From SLJN01 sp964505385 (lineage in GTDB: Bacteria; Bacteroidota; Rhodothermia; Balneolales; Natronogracilivirgulaceae), in NCBI GenBank assembly GCA_964505385.1, contig CAZDIA010000027.1:1-42174 (forward strand): 42,174 nt of DNA, written 5' to 3'. Shown piece after piece: positions 8,835 through 18,496 of this stretch. The position numbers and the translations under genes are program-made. The notes under the pieces were generated by a model. That model was not told where the DNA came from. It saw only the letters and a list, made by a program, of their open reading frames with translations, and ran no database searches. Numbering within the stretch: position 1 is the stretch's first letter; each line of letters begins with the position of its first letter.

Positions 8835-9425
8835 AATACAGCAGAATCTAAGTGAATAAATTCAGGATTAATTGAGAACCATTAAAATAATCCCGGTAAG
8901 TAAATAGTGTAACAAATACCTTAATTATTTATATGAAAAACCGCAACCGATTTAAACCACAGAGTGCGCAGGGGGGGACGATTTAACCGCAGAGAGGCGC
9001 AAAGTTTTAGGAGGAGAATAGTGAGGTTTTTTCGATTTATCACCCTGATCCCAATCTGTCAGGGTCAGTATAAAAGGGCGAAACCCCTCCTTCAGCCATG
9101 CTCTGAGCGTAGCCGAAGGGCACAGAATGACAGATAGGCTGACAGGGCGAGAACTCTTTCTCTGCGTTAACTTTCTGTGCGTGCTCAGTGGTTAAAAAAA
9201 TCACCACCACGAACACAACGAAGACACGACGGGCACCACAAAGGAATAAGTAAAAAAACGTTGTGTACTTTGTGCCTCCTTAGTGGCCGTAGTGGTGAAA
9301 ACCTAAAAATTAATCACCAACTCTATAACTACGAAAATTGAAAACCCTCTGCGTTAACTCTGTGAGTTCTGCGGTTAAAAAAAATCGGCAGCCCACCTTA
9401 GAGTGGGCAGCCGAATGGATTTAAC
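8835..9425. repeat. Repeat-filled spacer, third copy of the composite intergenic element
   Basis: There is no gene in this 591-bp stretch. It contains 'ccacagagtgcgcagg' and 'ccgcagagaggcgcaaag' (8957-9003), a 'caccctgatcccaatctgtcaggg...' against '...ctgagcgtagccgaagggcacagaatgac' module (about 9040-9150), 'ctctgcgttaactttctgtg' (from about 9160), the 'accacgaacacaacgaagac' palindrome family (about 9203-9300), and 'ctctgcgttaactctgtgag' (from 9350). Positions 9290-9376 align with 3446-3525 with point changes, so this and the 3297 block are diverged copies. AT-rich sequence lies just upstream of the lipoprotein gene (8835-8940). Confidence 0.7.
9377..9412 (-). terminator. Rho-independent terminator of the NAGPA gene block
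   Basis: The stem arms ggcagcccac (9387-9396) and gtgggcagcc (9403-9412) pair with one mismatch. On the minus strand the stem is followed by a run of eight T (complement of 9377-9384). It lies 14 bp past the stop codon of the gene ending at 9426 and is a close relative of the hairpin at 3818-3843. Confidence 0.85.
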
Positions 9426-11468
9426 TTATTTTATGAACATCATCTGTTTTTGGAGGACGGTTTCATCGCCTCTGAGTTCATAGATGTAGGTGCCCGAGGC
9501 AAGGCCGGTGGCATTAAATTCAACTTCGTGGATGCCGGCATCAAAAACCCCGTTTTCAAGTGTTCTGACTGCCCTGCCGTTCACGTCATATACCGTCAGC
9601 GTGATTTCCTCACGCTCCGGCAGATGGAACTCTATAATGGTGTTGGGGTTAAATGGATTCGGATAGTTGTCCTTAAGCTTGTGCTCGGTTACAATTTCGT
9701 CCGGCTCTTCATCGTAAGCTGAAACCGGCTCCCGGATATCAACCTGCATGCTGTCTGAAAAATCCAGATATTCGGCAATCAGCCAACCCTGTCCTTCGGA
9801 ATCGTCCTCGGTAATGAGGAAGCCGTCCTCAACGTATCCCTGGAATCCTTCTACGGTAAAGTCTATATCATCCATGGGAATAGGGAGTTCGAAATCCCAT
9901 TCATCCATAACACTCAGATCCACGGCAAGTGTATCTTCGTAATACATTTCGGCCTGCTCTTCACCGAACTCCAGGTAGTCGGCAATGTCGTCGTAATTTA
10001 TGTCTGCGACGGCAAGCAATGAGTTGCCCACTGCCCGCTGAGAACCGCCGGCATGGTGATTGGCCATTTCATTCCGGATAGCCAGCGTAGTGGAACCACC
10101 GCCATCAACGTTGAGAGCGTGGTGGCAGCCAAGGTCAGTCATAAATGCAGCCAATTGGGGAATATCTTTACCTACACTTGAAAAGACCTGATCTCCGTCT
10201 GCCGCCACGAAATAGACGGTGGTCTCATCTTCGTCGATACAAACTGCCGAACGCGGGCGTTCCGATCCCGGACTTGCACCTTCAAATTGATTTTCCCCGT
10301 TTTCCACAAGCACATGGTTGCCGCCAACCAGAGCCGTGATGAAATCATAATCGGCTTCGAAAGCGAGATCCAGGGTAACCTCAGATCCCTGTTCCAGATT
10401 ATCAGTCAGAAATTCGGCAGCATCGCCGTGGCCTGAAAGCACATATCCCTCTTCAGGAATAGTGATGTTTCCGACCCCGTCTTCAAGCTCGTCCACTTCG
10501 TAGATTCCGTTATTTTCGTTCACAGGGGTGAGAATTGCTTCGGCGCCAAATTCATTGGTTTGGGTAGAAAAGCCGAAATCAGAATCATATAGAATCAGAT
10601 CATTTTCTCCACGCGAGGTATTATATCCACTAATTGAAAACTCACCGTTTCCGGCAGCAACATCTCCGGAAACGGCAGTTTCATTCCCGGTTCGGATTTC
10701 AACTTGATCGCCTTCGCTGAGTTCTGTAAGCTCACTGCCATAGTCGTCATTTCGGGTAGCGAGAATCAGCTGGTTTTCGCTAACCGACAAACCATCCTCC
10801 TCTTCCACAATTTGATCTACCGTAGCCTCCGCCCAGGAGTTGAAATGAACGCCATCACCCGCAGGTGTTAATACAACCTGGACCCCTTCCTCAAAAGAGG
10901 GCAGGGAGCTGATATGTTCGGTGAACAGGATGACATTGGAGTCGTCGGGCTGGGAATTAACTCCGTAAACCGGCATTTGCAGATCAATGTCAGGTTTAAT
11001 GACCACACCTTCAAGGTCAATATAGTCAATAAAAGGAAGGGTGCCGTTTTCTACACCGAATTGCGGGCGACCGGGTTGTTTGCCAATAATATAACTTCCG
11101 TCTTCAATGTGATTGGCACTCAAAAAACCGAATGGATTTGATGGCGCCTGGATACCAAAAAAATCTGCATTCAATGCGCCGATCACCACATTTCCGTCTG
11201 CCTCATTTCGCTGAGACATAGAGACGGTGGTTTCAAAACCTGCGCCAACTTTGTCGTTGGCTATCTGGGATTCAATGCGATTTTCTTCTTTTGAGATATC
11301 GAATTTTAAGATATGATTGCGCTGAGGTTTATCATCATCAATGATAACGATATGGGTCATTCCGGGGCCTACTTCACGTTTGGTAGTATCGATTTCGGCA
11401 TCGGAACCATATGAGATATTACACAAAAGAAGGGACAAAAGGAGTAATGGTAGTATAGATCGTATCAT
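9426..11468 (-). CDS. Secreted phosphodiester glycosidase (NAGPA/DUF2233 family) with T9SS sorting domain
   Basis: NAGPA-family enzymes remove sugars such as GlcNAc from sugar-1-phosphodiesters. This 680-residue protein has a signal peptide (residues 1-21, ISYGS). Its N-terminal part is shared with the next gene (DTKREVGPG-like TTKREVGPGMTH near residue 28, then GALNADFFG). A NAGPA core follows with ERPRSAV, VAADGD and the family signature NVDGGGSTT starting at residue 453. An acidic Ig-like linker follows, then a type A T9SS domain at 595-680 (NYPNPFNPNT, ending QMMFIK). It is the last of three paralogues on this strand and has a strong terminator after it. Family assignment is firm; the substrate (capped glycans, teichoic-type polymers or others) is not visible from sequence. 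Confidence 0.9.
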   Translation of the reverse strand: MIRSILPLLLLSLLLCNISYGSDAEIDTTKREVGPGMTHIVIIDDDKPQRNHILKFDISKEENRIESQIANDKVGAGFETTVSMSQRNEADGNVVIGALNADFFGIQAPSNPFGFLSANHIEDGSYIIGKQPGRPQFGVENGTLPFIDYIDLEGVVIKPDIDLQMPVYGVNSQPDDSNVILFTEHISSLPSFEEGVQVVLTPAGDGVHFNSWAEATVDQIVEEEDGLSVSENQLILATRNDDYGSELTELSEGDQVEIRTGNETAVSGDVAAGNGEFSISGYNTSRGENDLILYDSDFGFSTQTNEFGAEAILTPVNENNGIYEVDELEDGVGNITIPEEGYVLSGHGDAAEFLTDNLEQGSEVTLDLAFEADYDFITALVGGNHVLVENGENQFEGASPGSERPRSAVCIDEDETTVYFVAADGDQVFSSVGKDIPQLAAFMTDLGCHHALNVDGGGSTTLAIRNEMANHHAGGSQRAVGNSLLAVADINYDDIADYLEFGEEQAEMYYEDTLAVDLSVMDEWDFELPIPMDDIDFTVEGFQGYVEDGFLITEDDSEGQGWLIAEYLDFSDSMQVDIREPVSAYDEEPDEIVTEHKLKDNYPNPFNPNTIIEFHLPEREEITLTVYDVNGRAVRTLENGVFDAGIHEVEFNATGLASGTYIYELRGDETVLQKQMMFIK

Positions 11469-11564
11469 AGTAACCTCATTTTAGATATTTGGTTTTGTTT
11501 AACAGCATTTATCTTTTTTAAAAATTACTTCAGCCGGAATGAAAGGTTGTAATCATAAAAGTGA

Positions 11565-13625
11565 TTACTTGATAAACATCATCTGTTTCTGAATGACGGT
11601 ATCATCACCTCTGAGTTCATAGATATAGGTGCCCGAGGCAAGGCCGGATGCATTGAACTCCAATTCATGCACCCCTTCATCGAGCACGCCGTTGTGCAGG
11701 GTTTCTACTTTACGGCCGTTTACGTCGTAAATGGTAAGCGTAATTTCTTCCCGCTGAGGAAGATGAAACTCAATAACGGTAGCAGGGTTAAAAGGGTTGG
11801 GATAGTTATCTTTGAGTTTGTGTTCAGTGACCACTTCTTCCGGCTCTGCATCAGCTGAGACCGGCTCTTCACTAACATCAACCCGTAAGCTGTCCGAAAT
11901 ATCCTGGTACTCAGCAATGACCCATCCTTCACCGGGCTCTGATGCGGTAAGATTACCAGCCTGATCAATTTCACCATCAAAACCGCCAATACTAAGGGAA
12001 ATTTCATTTGTGGAAATGGGAAGTTCGTAATCCCATTCATCCAAAATCGCAGTTTCAACAGCCACCGTATCTTCATAAAACATCACAATTTCGTCATCTT
12101 CGAATCCGATATTAGCTGCGATATCATCATAAGTAACATCGGTTACCGCAAGCAATGCATTGGCTACGGCACGCTGAGTACCGCCTGCATGATGATTGGC
12201 CATTTCATTGCGCACTACAAGTGTGGTTGAACCGCCTCCGTCAAGATTAACAGCATGGTAACTGCCGAGGTCTTTCATGAATTCGGCAAGTTGAGGCAGC
12301 CCCATACCGTGGGCACTGAATGTTTGCCGCCCGTCAACAGCTACAAAATATACATGGGTGCTGTCCTCGCTGATACCAACAGCAGAGCGGGGATGGCGGT
12401 TGAAAATATGATCGTTCATAAATGCTTCAATACGGTCGAAATCATCGGGTATCTCACCGCTGTGCACCAATCTCGGGCCACCTCCGATCAATGCAGAGAT
12501 GTAATCATAATCGATCATAGTGATATCAAGAGTAATTTCATCACCTTCACTGATATGGTCATCGAGAAACTCCCGGGCTTCTCCGTGGCCGGACAGAATG
12601 TACTCATCTTCCCCGATGCTCATATCGCCAACACCGGATTCAATTTCGATGACCTCATAAATATCATCGTTTTCGGTGGGAACAATCCGTACTTCAGTGC
12701 CGTGCTCATTGGTGCCGGTGGTTGCACCCATATGGCTATCAAAGAGAATCAATTCATCAGCAGCGCGGCCTTCATTATATCCGGAAATTTCAGCCTGCTC
12801 TCCGTCCACGGCAATTACGCTGCCTTCTGGAGCCGCCAGTGTGCCCATGTTAAGCTCCAGCTGGTCTCCTTCTTCAAGAGCCTGTAGCGTTTCATGCCCG
12901 GGACCTTCGGCGGAGAGTATGATTCTGTTTTCGGGTACTTCGTTATCGCCGCTGTCCTCATCAATCTGTTCTACGGTTGCCTGCGTGGTGGAGTTCATCG
13001 GCATGGAGTCGCCTTCGAAGCTAAGCTCAATCTCAATGCCGTCATCATCGGTACGGGTACTGCCTATTTTTTCTGTATAGATGACAACCTCGTGATCCGC
13101 CCTGCGCTGGTTAACGCCACTGATGGCGACATTCAGATCATCATCATCATCACCACTTACATACCCGTGAAAATCAAGAATGTTGATGAAGGGAGTCGTG
13201 CCGTTTTCAACTCCGAATTGAGAACGGAAGTAGGATTTTCCGAAAACAAACTCCCCGTCCTCAATGTGGTTGTTACGCACCATCTCAAACGGGTTGGTTG
13301 TCTGACCAAAATAATCGCCGTTCAGAGCTCCGAAGACAATATTCCCGTCTTCGGAATTTCTTTGGGACATGGATGTGGTATGTTCAGTTCCGCCACCAAG
13401 CTCATCATTGGCCATTGCGGTTTCAATCCGGTTTTCCTCACGCGTAATATCCATTTTAAGGACATTGATCCGCTGGAGTTCGTCGGGTAAATCCTTGGTA
13501 ATTTCCATATGAGTGAAGCCGGGGCCGACTTCACGCTTGGTTGTATCGATTTCAACATCGGTTGCGTAAAGTGCTGAGCTGTAACCAAAAGATATCACCA
13601 GAACAGATAAAATTAATCGTATCAT
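11565..13625 (-). CDS. Secreted phosphodiester glycosidase (NAGPA/DUF2233 family) paralogue with T9SS sorting domain
   Basis: This 686-residue paralogue of the gene at 9426-11468 has the same architecture and colinear motifs. A signal peptide covers residues 1 to about 22. It then has TTKREVGPGFTH, GALNGDYFG, a NAGPA core with RHPRSAVG, VAVDGR and NLDGGGSTT (from residue 460), and a T9SS domain at 601-686 (NYPNPFNPAT, ending QMMFIK). The best-conserved stretches are the catalytic core and the sorting domain; the middle has diverged and contains extra Asp runs. It is 96 bp upstream of the next paralogue. Both have the octamer aacagcat (plus strand) in the upstream 20-40 bp. The duplication is probably old. 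Confidence 0.9.
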   Translation of the reverse strand: MIRLILSVLVISFGYSSALYATDVEIDTTKREVGPGFTHMEITKDLPDELQRINVLKMDITREENRIETAMANDELGGGTEHTTSMSQRNSEDGNIVFGALNGDYFGQTTNPFEMVRNNHIEDGEFVFGKSYFRSQFGVENGTTPFINILDFHGYVSGDDDDDLNVAISGVNQRRADHEVVIYTEKIGSTRTDDDGIEIELSFEGDSMPMNSTTQATVEQIDEDSGDNEVPENRIILSAEGPGHETLQALEEGDQLELNMGTLAAPEGSVIAVDGEQAEISGYNEGRAADELILFDSHMGATTGTNEHGTEVRIVPTENDDIYEVIEIESGVGDMSIGEDEYILSGHGEAREFLDDHISEGDEITLDITMIDYDYISALIGGGPRLVHSGEIPDDFDRIEAFMNDHIFNRHPRSAVGISEDSTHVYFVAVDGRQTFSAHGMGLPQLAEFMKDLGSYHAVNLDGGGSTTLVVRNEMANHHAGGTQRAVANALLAVTDVTYDDIAANIGFEDDEIVMFYEDTVAVETAILDEWDYELPISTNEISLSIGGFDGEIDQAGNLTASEPGEGWVIAEYQDISDSLRVDVSEEPVSADAEPEEVVTEHKLKDNYPNPFNPATVIEFHLPQREEITLTIYDVNGRKVETLHNGVLDEGVHELEFNASGLASGTYIYELRGDDTVIQKQMMFIK

Positions 13626-13766
13626 AATTGCCTGATTCGTAAAATTAACAGCATTTTTGATTTATCAGCATTGTTTCGGAGAGTGAGCGTAATCCTGAAA
13701 CAAGACCTTATATTAATATGTATAGGAAAATTTAAAAGCTCAAACTCAAACTCAAGTCAATCTGCT

Positions 13767-14882
13767 TTATTCATCAACTATAATCAGTAGCCCGTTGGCA
13801 ACCGGTCTTTCGCCATCGTCATCCGAGGGTTGATTGAGAATTTCACCATCCCAAACCATGGTGGTGGATCCGCCGCCATCCAGGTTTAAAGCGTGATCGG
13901 CACCCAATGAAATCATGAATTCCGCCAGCTCATACAGATCCATGCCGGCACTTTCCTCACTGCGACCGTCTGCTGTGGCCAGGTATAATTCGCTTTGATC
14001 ATGGTTAAAGCCAACGGCTGTACGGGGATGTCTGGTTTCAACAAAATCCCTGCCAATTCCTTCGGACTCCGCTGCATTATCTACGACAACCTCACCATCC
14101 CGGACTAATTCAGGTCCGCCACCAACAGCTTCCACTACAGGTTTCGAAAGCGGATCGTATTTCAGCTCAAGGGTGGCAGTATTTGCATCAATAGATGAAT
14201 TCGGCAGGGTGATCAACAGGTCGTGATCCTCAGGGTAAATCTCGCCATCAATCAATTCCGGAGTGGCAGCTTCGAAGTTTCCTTCACCGGTGTGCTCAAA
14301 AGCGAGGGCTTTGCCTGTTGAATCCGTATGAAAGGGTTCCCCATAGAATGAGGAATACAATGCAGGCTCATTTAAAGCGCGAACCGGATTTACCTGATCG
14401 ACCACAAATTCATTTTCCCCGGCTTTCAGCTCAGCCTGAAAATCGATTTGATCAATAAACAGACTATCCGTGCCGGCAGCTCCGAATACGGCTCGCTGGT
14501 GATTTGGAGTAGCAGGGAGGTGATCAGACACATGCAGGTTTACAGGATAAGAGGTATCAAAACTGAAAAAGTCGGCATTAATGCCACCGACCTTATTGTA
14601 ATCCGTGGTAAGTTGTCCGGCCATTTGGGATAGCTTCTGACGTCCTGCCAGGGTTTGACGGTCATTTTCAGCAGGGAGAGTTGCGGCCATTCGTATAGCG
14701 GGATCAGAAAAATCTATTGTTAATACATGTAACGAGCAGGGAATTTCCGAATCGTAATGATCACTGTAGGTAACTCCCGGGGTATCATTGCCTGAAACGT
14801 TAGTTACAGTTAAAAAAAACAGTCCCAAAATTTTTGGGAATAGTTTCAGAGTAAAAAAAATATGATACATAGCATTTGACAT
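13767..14882 (-). CDS. Short NAGPA/DUF2233 phosphodiester glycosidase without a T9SS domain
   Basis: This 371-residue third member of the family ends directly after the catalytic domain (RPVANGLLIIVDE) and lacks the T9SS domain of its two neighbours. The NAGPA motifs are RHPRTAVG (residues 284-291), TADGR and NLDGGGSTT (333-341). The N-terminus has a hydrophobic segment (FPKILGLFFLTVTNVSG), probably a signal peptide. The start at 14882 (MSNAMYHIFF) could instead be the second Met four codons later. Without the tag it is expected to stay in the periplasm, so it may finish products made outside by the tagged paralogues. It is the first gene of the minus-strand block and diverges from the TonB receptor gene. 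Localisation is inference. Confidence 0.88.
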   Translation of the reverse strand: MSNAMYHIFFTLKLFPKILGLFFLTVTNVSGNDTPGVTYSDHYDSEIPCSLHVLTIDFSDPAIRMAATLPAENDRQTLAGRQKLSQMAGQLTTDYNKVGGINADFFSFDTSYPVNLHVSDHLPATPNHQRAVFGAAGTDSLFIDQIDFQAELKAGENEFVVDQVNPVRALNEPALYSSFYGEPFHTDSTGKALAFEHTGEGNFEAATPELIDGEIYPEDHDLLITLPNSSIDANTATLELKYDPLSKPVVEAVGGGPELVRDGEVVVDNAAESEGIGRDFVETRHPRTAVGFNHDQSELYLATADGRSEESAGMDLYELAEFMISLGADHALNLDGGGSTTMVWDGEILNQPSDDDGERPVANGLLIIVDE

Positions 14883-15011
14883 TTTTAATTAATAGTAAAC
14901 AATTACAAAAATAAAACATCATAAATTAACATCATAAAACATAATTGTAAATAATGTAAAATTAAGTTGGTGTTAAATTATACTAACATTGAAAATATAT
15001 ACTAAAAATCA

Positions 15012-15040
15012 TTGACAAACTTATTTTAAAATCACATATT
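15012..15040 (+). promoter_or_regulatory. Promoter of TonB cassette A (TTGACA-N17-CATATT)
   Basis: TTGACA at 15012-15017 and CATATT at 15035-15040 are spaced exactly 17 bp. The same hexamers and spacing recur before cassette B at 31835-31863, at nearly the same distance from the start codon (239 versus 236 nt). Preservation in sequence that is otherwise diverged supports function. Confidence 0.65.
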
Positions 15041-15146
15041 GATATTGGTTTAAGATAAGAATTGATTCGCTTCCGGTTGATCACTTTCAGCTGATAACAG
15101 ATAAATGCTGGCTGTTGGACTGCTGAGACTCTTCTGGAAAGCGCTT

Positions 15147-15180
15147 CGAAATCGGAAAAAATATGCTGTTGCCGATTACG
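15147..15180 (+). promoter_or_regulatory. Conserved leader hairpin, cassette A
   Basis: The arms cgaaatcgg and ccgattacg pair over 8 of 9 positions (one A-A mismatch) around a 16-nt loop ending atgctgttg. The cassette B leader has the same hairpin at 31988-32022, with the second outer pair changed from G-C to A-T so that pairing is kept. It could be an RNA leader element or a spaced DNA operator. Confidence 0.5.
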
Positions 15181-15278
15181 AGTCAGAGTTTTTTTAAATG
15201 TTTGCAAGGAACTATACCTACACAAACGCTTAGGTAAATTGGTCAACTAATCCATGTTTATTCATTCTATAAGTCATT

Positions 15279-18200
15279 ATGAATAGCAAATTTTTACTCT
15301 CTATACGCACTATAAGCTACAAAATACTTCCACTAATACTCATCTTTTCATTTTTGTTGGCAGATCTTGCTTTCGGACAATCCGGCCGGATTGAAGGAAC
15401 GGTAAGAGACGCTCAGGATGAAGAGCGGTTATTTGGTGTAAACGTATATGTGCAAGAAGCCGAAACCGGAACCACAACCGATGAGGATGGGTATTACTCG
15501 ATTATTAATATCCCTCCCGGTGAATACACCCTCGAAGTAACTTATGTGGGTTATGCCGAAGTTACCGTGCAAAATGTGGAAGTCAACATTGATCAAACTA
15601 CGACCATTGATATTGAAATGGAGGAGGAGGCGCTTGCCGGCGAAGAGGTTACCGTTGTGGCAGAACGTCCGGTGGTGGAAAGAGATGTTGCTGCAAGTAC
15701 CCGGAATATTGGGCGCCAGGATTTTGATGATCTGCCCGCGGCGGATATCGGTACGGTAGTAGGGTTACAGGCTGGTATCCAGGGGATGAATATCAGGGGT
15801 GGCAGCCCGGATGAAGTCTCTTTCCAACTTGATGGATTAAGCCTCAGAGATGAGCGGGATAATACTCCGTTTACCGGTATCAGCTACACCGCTGTTCAGG
15901 AAATTCAGGTTCAAACAGGTGGTTTTCAGGCCGAGTATGGCGATTTGCGATCCGGGTTGATAAATCTTGTTACCCGCACCGGAGACCGCGATCGCTATGA
16001 AGGTGATGCTATTTTCCGGTATCGTCCGCCAGGTCAGAAACATTTTGGCCCGGCCCATAATGATCCTGAATCTTACTTCATGCGCCCGTTTTTAGACGAT
16101 GATGTAGCCTGGGACGGAACGGACAGCGGTGCATGGGACCGGTATACCAGAGATAAATACCGAAGTTTTGAAGGATGGAATTCGGTAGCCGAAAGTACTC
16201 TTGAGGATGGTGATCCCACTACAGATTTAACTCCCCAGGCTGCCCAGGATTTATTCAGATGGCAAAAGCGCAAGGATATCGGAATCACCGAGCCGGATTA
16301 TGACCTGGATATGAGTTTGGGCGGTCCGGTGCCCGGTATTGGCGATAATCTCGGAAATCTCAGGTTTTGGGCATCCTACCGTCGAAGCCAGAACATGTAT
16401 ACGATCCCGTTATCTGAAGACCGCTTCCAGGATTATACCGGCCATCTAAAGCTGACATCCGATGTAGTTGAAGGCGCGGGCATGACCCTGTCCATCGAAG
16501 GTATGTATGCCCGCCAAACCGGCACTAATAGTAATAATACCGGTGAGCCGGGCATTTTCACCTCTGCTTCAGGCATAGCTTCCGTAATAGATTCTCATAG
16601 CTACGGAGACTGCGTGATGTTCTGCGAAGACTACTTTGCACCCACTCAGGTGGATCGCTATATGTTGGGAGGTACTTTCACCCACACTCTGACTTCGGAT
16701 ACCTATTATGAGGTAAGCGTAAGCGGTTTTACTTCCGAATATGATACTAACCCCGGCGAACTCAGAGATACTACCGGTATTGAACAGTTCGGCAATGCCT
16801 ATATGGCCGATGAGGCGCCTTTCGGATTCTGGCCGGAACCGGCTGACGGCATAGGCGATGGCATGCGCATGGGTGTAGGTATGAGCAACTCGCGCGACAG
16901 CTCACGTGTAAGTTACATTGATGCCAGTTTTGATATAACCAGTCAGCTTACACCTTTTTTGCAGGTTAAGTCCGGCGTACAGATGGTGCGGACCAACAGC
17001 CAGGTGAACTATGCACAGGTGGATGAATATCTGCCGGCCGGCCGGACGCAAAGCCAGTGGGATGAAACACCTATTCGGGGGGCAGTATACGGACAGGCAA
17101 CGCTTGAATTTGAAGATATCGTAGCCGATTTGGGGCTTCGCATGGATTACTCCCATGCCAATACCGACTGGTATGATTATGAAGATTTTTCGGAGGCTTT
17201 CGGGGCCGGAAGGGATCTTGATGAAGAACTGGACAGAGTTGATACAGAACATCAATTCAACCTAAGTCCAAGGCTGGGAGTGTCTTTTCCAATAACTGTT
17301 GATAGTAAGCTATACTTTAATTACGGTCACTTCCGGTCGATGCCCGAACCTGAAAACTTATACCTTGTTGAGCGAGCCATTGCAGACCAATCAGTGGATC
17401 ATGTGGCTAATCCGAACTTGCCACTGCCTAAAACCGTCTCTTATGAGTTGGGCTATGAACACAGCTTGTTCGATACCTATCTTATTCGTGTTTCGGGATA
17501 TTACAGAGATGTTGAAAATCAGCCGACGACGGTTACCTATCAGGACATGACTGGTGCGATTGAGTATACGGTCAGCCGGCCATGGAACTACGAGGATACG
17601 CGCGGGGCAGAGTTTACTTTGGAGAAAAGAGCCGGAAGGTTTGTTCAGGGATTTATCAACTATACCTATATGCTTGACTCCTCCGGTAATTTTGGGTTTG
17701 CAAATCAATATGAAAACCCAGCGCTTCAACGTGAATATGAGCGTGATGCATTTGCGGAAGCAGAGCGTTCACGCCCGGTTCCGCGACCATACGCGCGCGC
17801 AAGCATTAGATTCCTTACACCACATGATTTCGGTCCGTCAGTAGGAGATTTTAATCCGCTGTCCAACTGGACAATAAGCTGGCTGGCTACATGGCAGGCA
17901 GGGCGTTACTTCACCTGGGTAGGCGGTGGTGCCGCACCTCCCGGCATTGATAACAATGTCCAGTGGAGAGATCAGTATAATGTTGATCTGAGAATCGGCA
18001 AGGATATAGAGTTTGAGAGTGCCTCCATTGAGCTGTTTGCTGATATCAGTAATGTGTTCAATTTCCGGCATATGTCACAGTGGGCATCCTATGGGTTCAG
18101 AGACGGCTCGGACTATGATCGATATATGAACTCGCTGCACCTGCCGGATTCGGACGATTATCCGAATATTCCGGGAGATGATCAGCCGGGTGATTTTCGT

Positions 18201-18476
18201 GATCCCGACGCTGATTTCCACCCGATCGAGCAGGTGAGCAGTTTTGATGCCTTACCCGATGATCCCAGCAGAGAGGACCGCAGGGCATTCCATTACTCAA
18301 GGGAAACCGGTGAGTATTACGAGTTTTCTGAAGAGCAAAACGCGTGGGTAGATGCCGACGATGATGAACTTCAGCAGGTTCTCGATGATCAGGCGTACAT
18401 TAACATGCCTAATTTTGAGTCAATGACTTTCATGAACCCGCGCAGTATTTACTGGGGCATCAGGGTTAATTTTTAA
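15279..18476 (+). CDS. TonB-dependent outer membrane receptor, cassette A
   Basis: This energy-coupled outer membrane transporter has 1065 residues. The signal peptide is 1 to about 34 (LAFGQ). A carboxypeptidase-D regulatory-like (Ig) domain spans about 36-115 (GRIEGTVRDAQ, GYYSIINIPPGEYTL). The plug spans about 125-235 (VVERDVAASTRNIGRQDF, MNIRGGSPDEVSFQLDG). The beta-barrel follows, ending in the aromatic terminus GIRVNF. A Cys pair in a predicted external loop (CVMFCEDYF) is conserved in the paralogue at 32099 and may form a disulfide. The N-terminal domain resembles SusC, but no SusD homologue follows. The next gene starts 20 bp downstream, so this is the first gene of an operon. The ligand is unknown; the context suggests glycan fragments. 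Confidence 0.92.
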   Translation: MNSKFLLSIRTISYKILPLILIFSFLLADLAFGQSGRIEGTVRDAQDEERLFGVNVYVQEAETGTTTDEDGYYSIINIPPGEYTLEVTYVGYAEVTVQNVEVNIDQTTTIDIEMEEEALAGEEVTVVAERPVVERDVAASTRNIGRQDFDDLPAADIGTVVGLQAGIQGMNIRGGSPDEVSFQLDGLSLRDERDNTPFTGISYTAVQEIQVQTGGFQAEYGDLRSGLINLVTRTGDRDRYEGDAIFRYRPPGQKHFGPAHNDPESYFMRPFLDDDVAWDGTDSGAWDRYTRDKYRSFEGWNSVAESTLEDGDPTTDLTPQAAQDLFRWQKRKDIGITEPDYDLDMSLGGPVPGIGDNLGNLRFWASYRRSQNMYTIPLSEDRFQDYTGHLKLTSDVVEGAGMTLSIEGMYARQTGTNSNNTGEPGIFTSASGIASVIDSHSYGDCVMFCEDYFAPTQVDRYMLGGTFTHTLTSDTYYEVSVSGFTSEYDTNPGELRDTTGIEQFGNAYMADEAPFGFWPEPADGIGDGMRMGVGMSNSRDSSRVSYIDASFDITSQLTPFLQVKSGVQMVRTNSQVNYAQVDEYLPAGRTQSQWDETPIRGAVYGQATLEFEDIVADLGLRMDYSHANTDWYDYEDFSEAFGAGRDLDEELDRVDTEHQFNLSPRLGVSFPITVDSKLYFNYGHFRSMPEPENLYLVERAIADQSVDHVANPNLPLPKTVSYELGYEHSLFDTYLIRVSGYYRDVENQPTTVTYQDMTGAIEYTVSRPWNYEDTRGAEFTLEKRAGRFVQGFINYTYMLDSSGNFGFANQYENPALQREYERDAFAEAERSRPVPRPYARASIRFLTPHDFGPSVGDFNPLSNWTISWLATWQAGRYFTWVGGGAAPPGIDNNVQWRDQYNVDLRIGKDIEFESASIELFADISNVFNFRHMSQWASYGFRDGSDYDRYMNSLHLPDSDDYPNIPGDDQPGDFRDPDADFHPIEQVSSFDALPDDPSREDRRAFHYSRETGEYYEFSEEQNAWVDADDDELQQVLDDQAYINMPNFESMTFMNPRSIYWGIRVNF

Positions 18477-18496
18477 CTACGCAGTCTGATCATCTG

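Larger units (their letters stand above)
14883..15278. promoter_or_regulatory. Divergent regulatory region between NAGPA and TonB genes
   Basis: This 396-bp gene-free stretch is extremely AT-rich from 14883 to about 15060. It then carries, in order, a sigma70-like promoter (15012-15040), a palindromic AAGCGCTT site (15138-15145) and a conserved hairpin (15147-15180) in a roughly 235-nt leader for the TonB receptor gene. It probably also holds the promoter for the minus-strand NAGPA block, for which I see no clear hexamers. Confidence 0.6.

Noticed and set aside
12894..13490. 198-codon plus-strand open frame inside a NAGPA gene
   Set aside because: Antisense shadow; the minus-strand frame has the family motifs and paralogue conservation.
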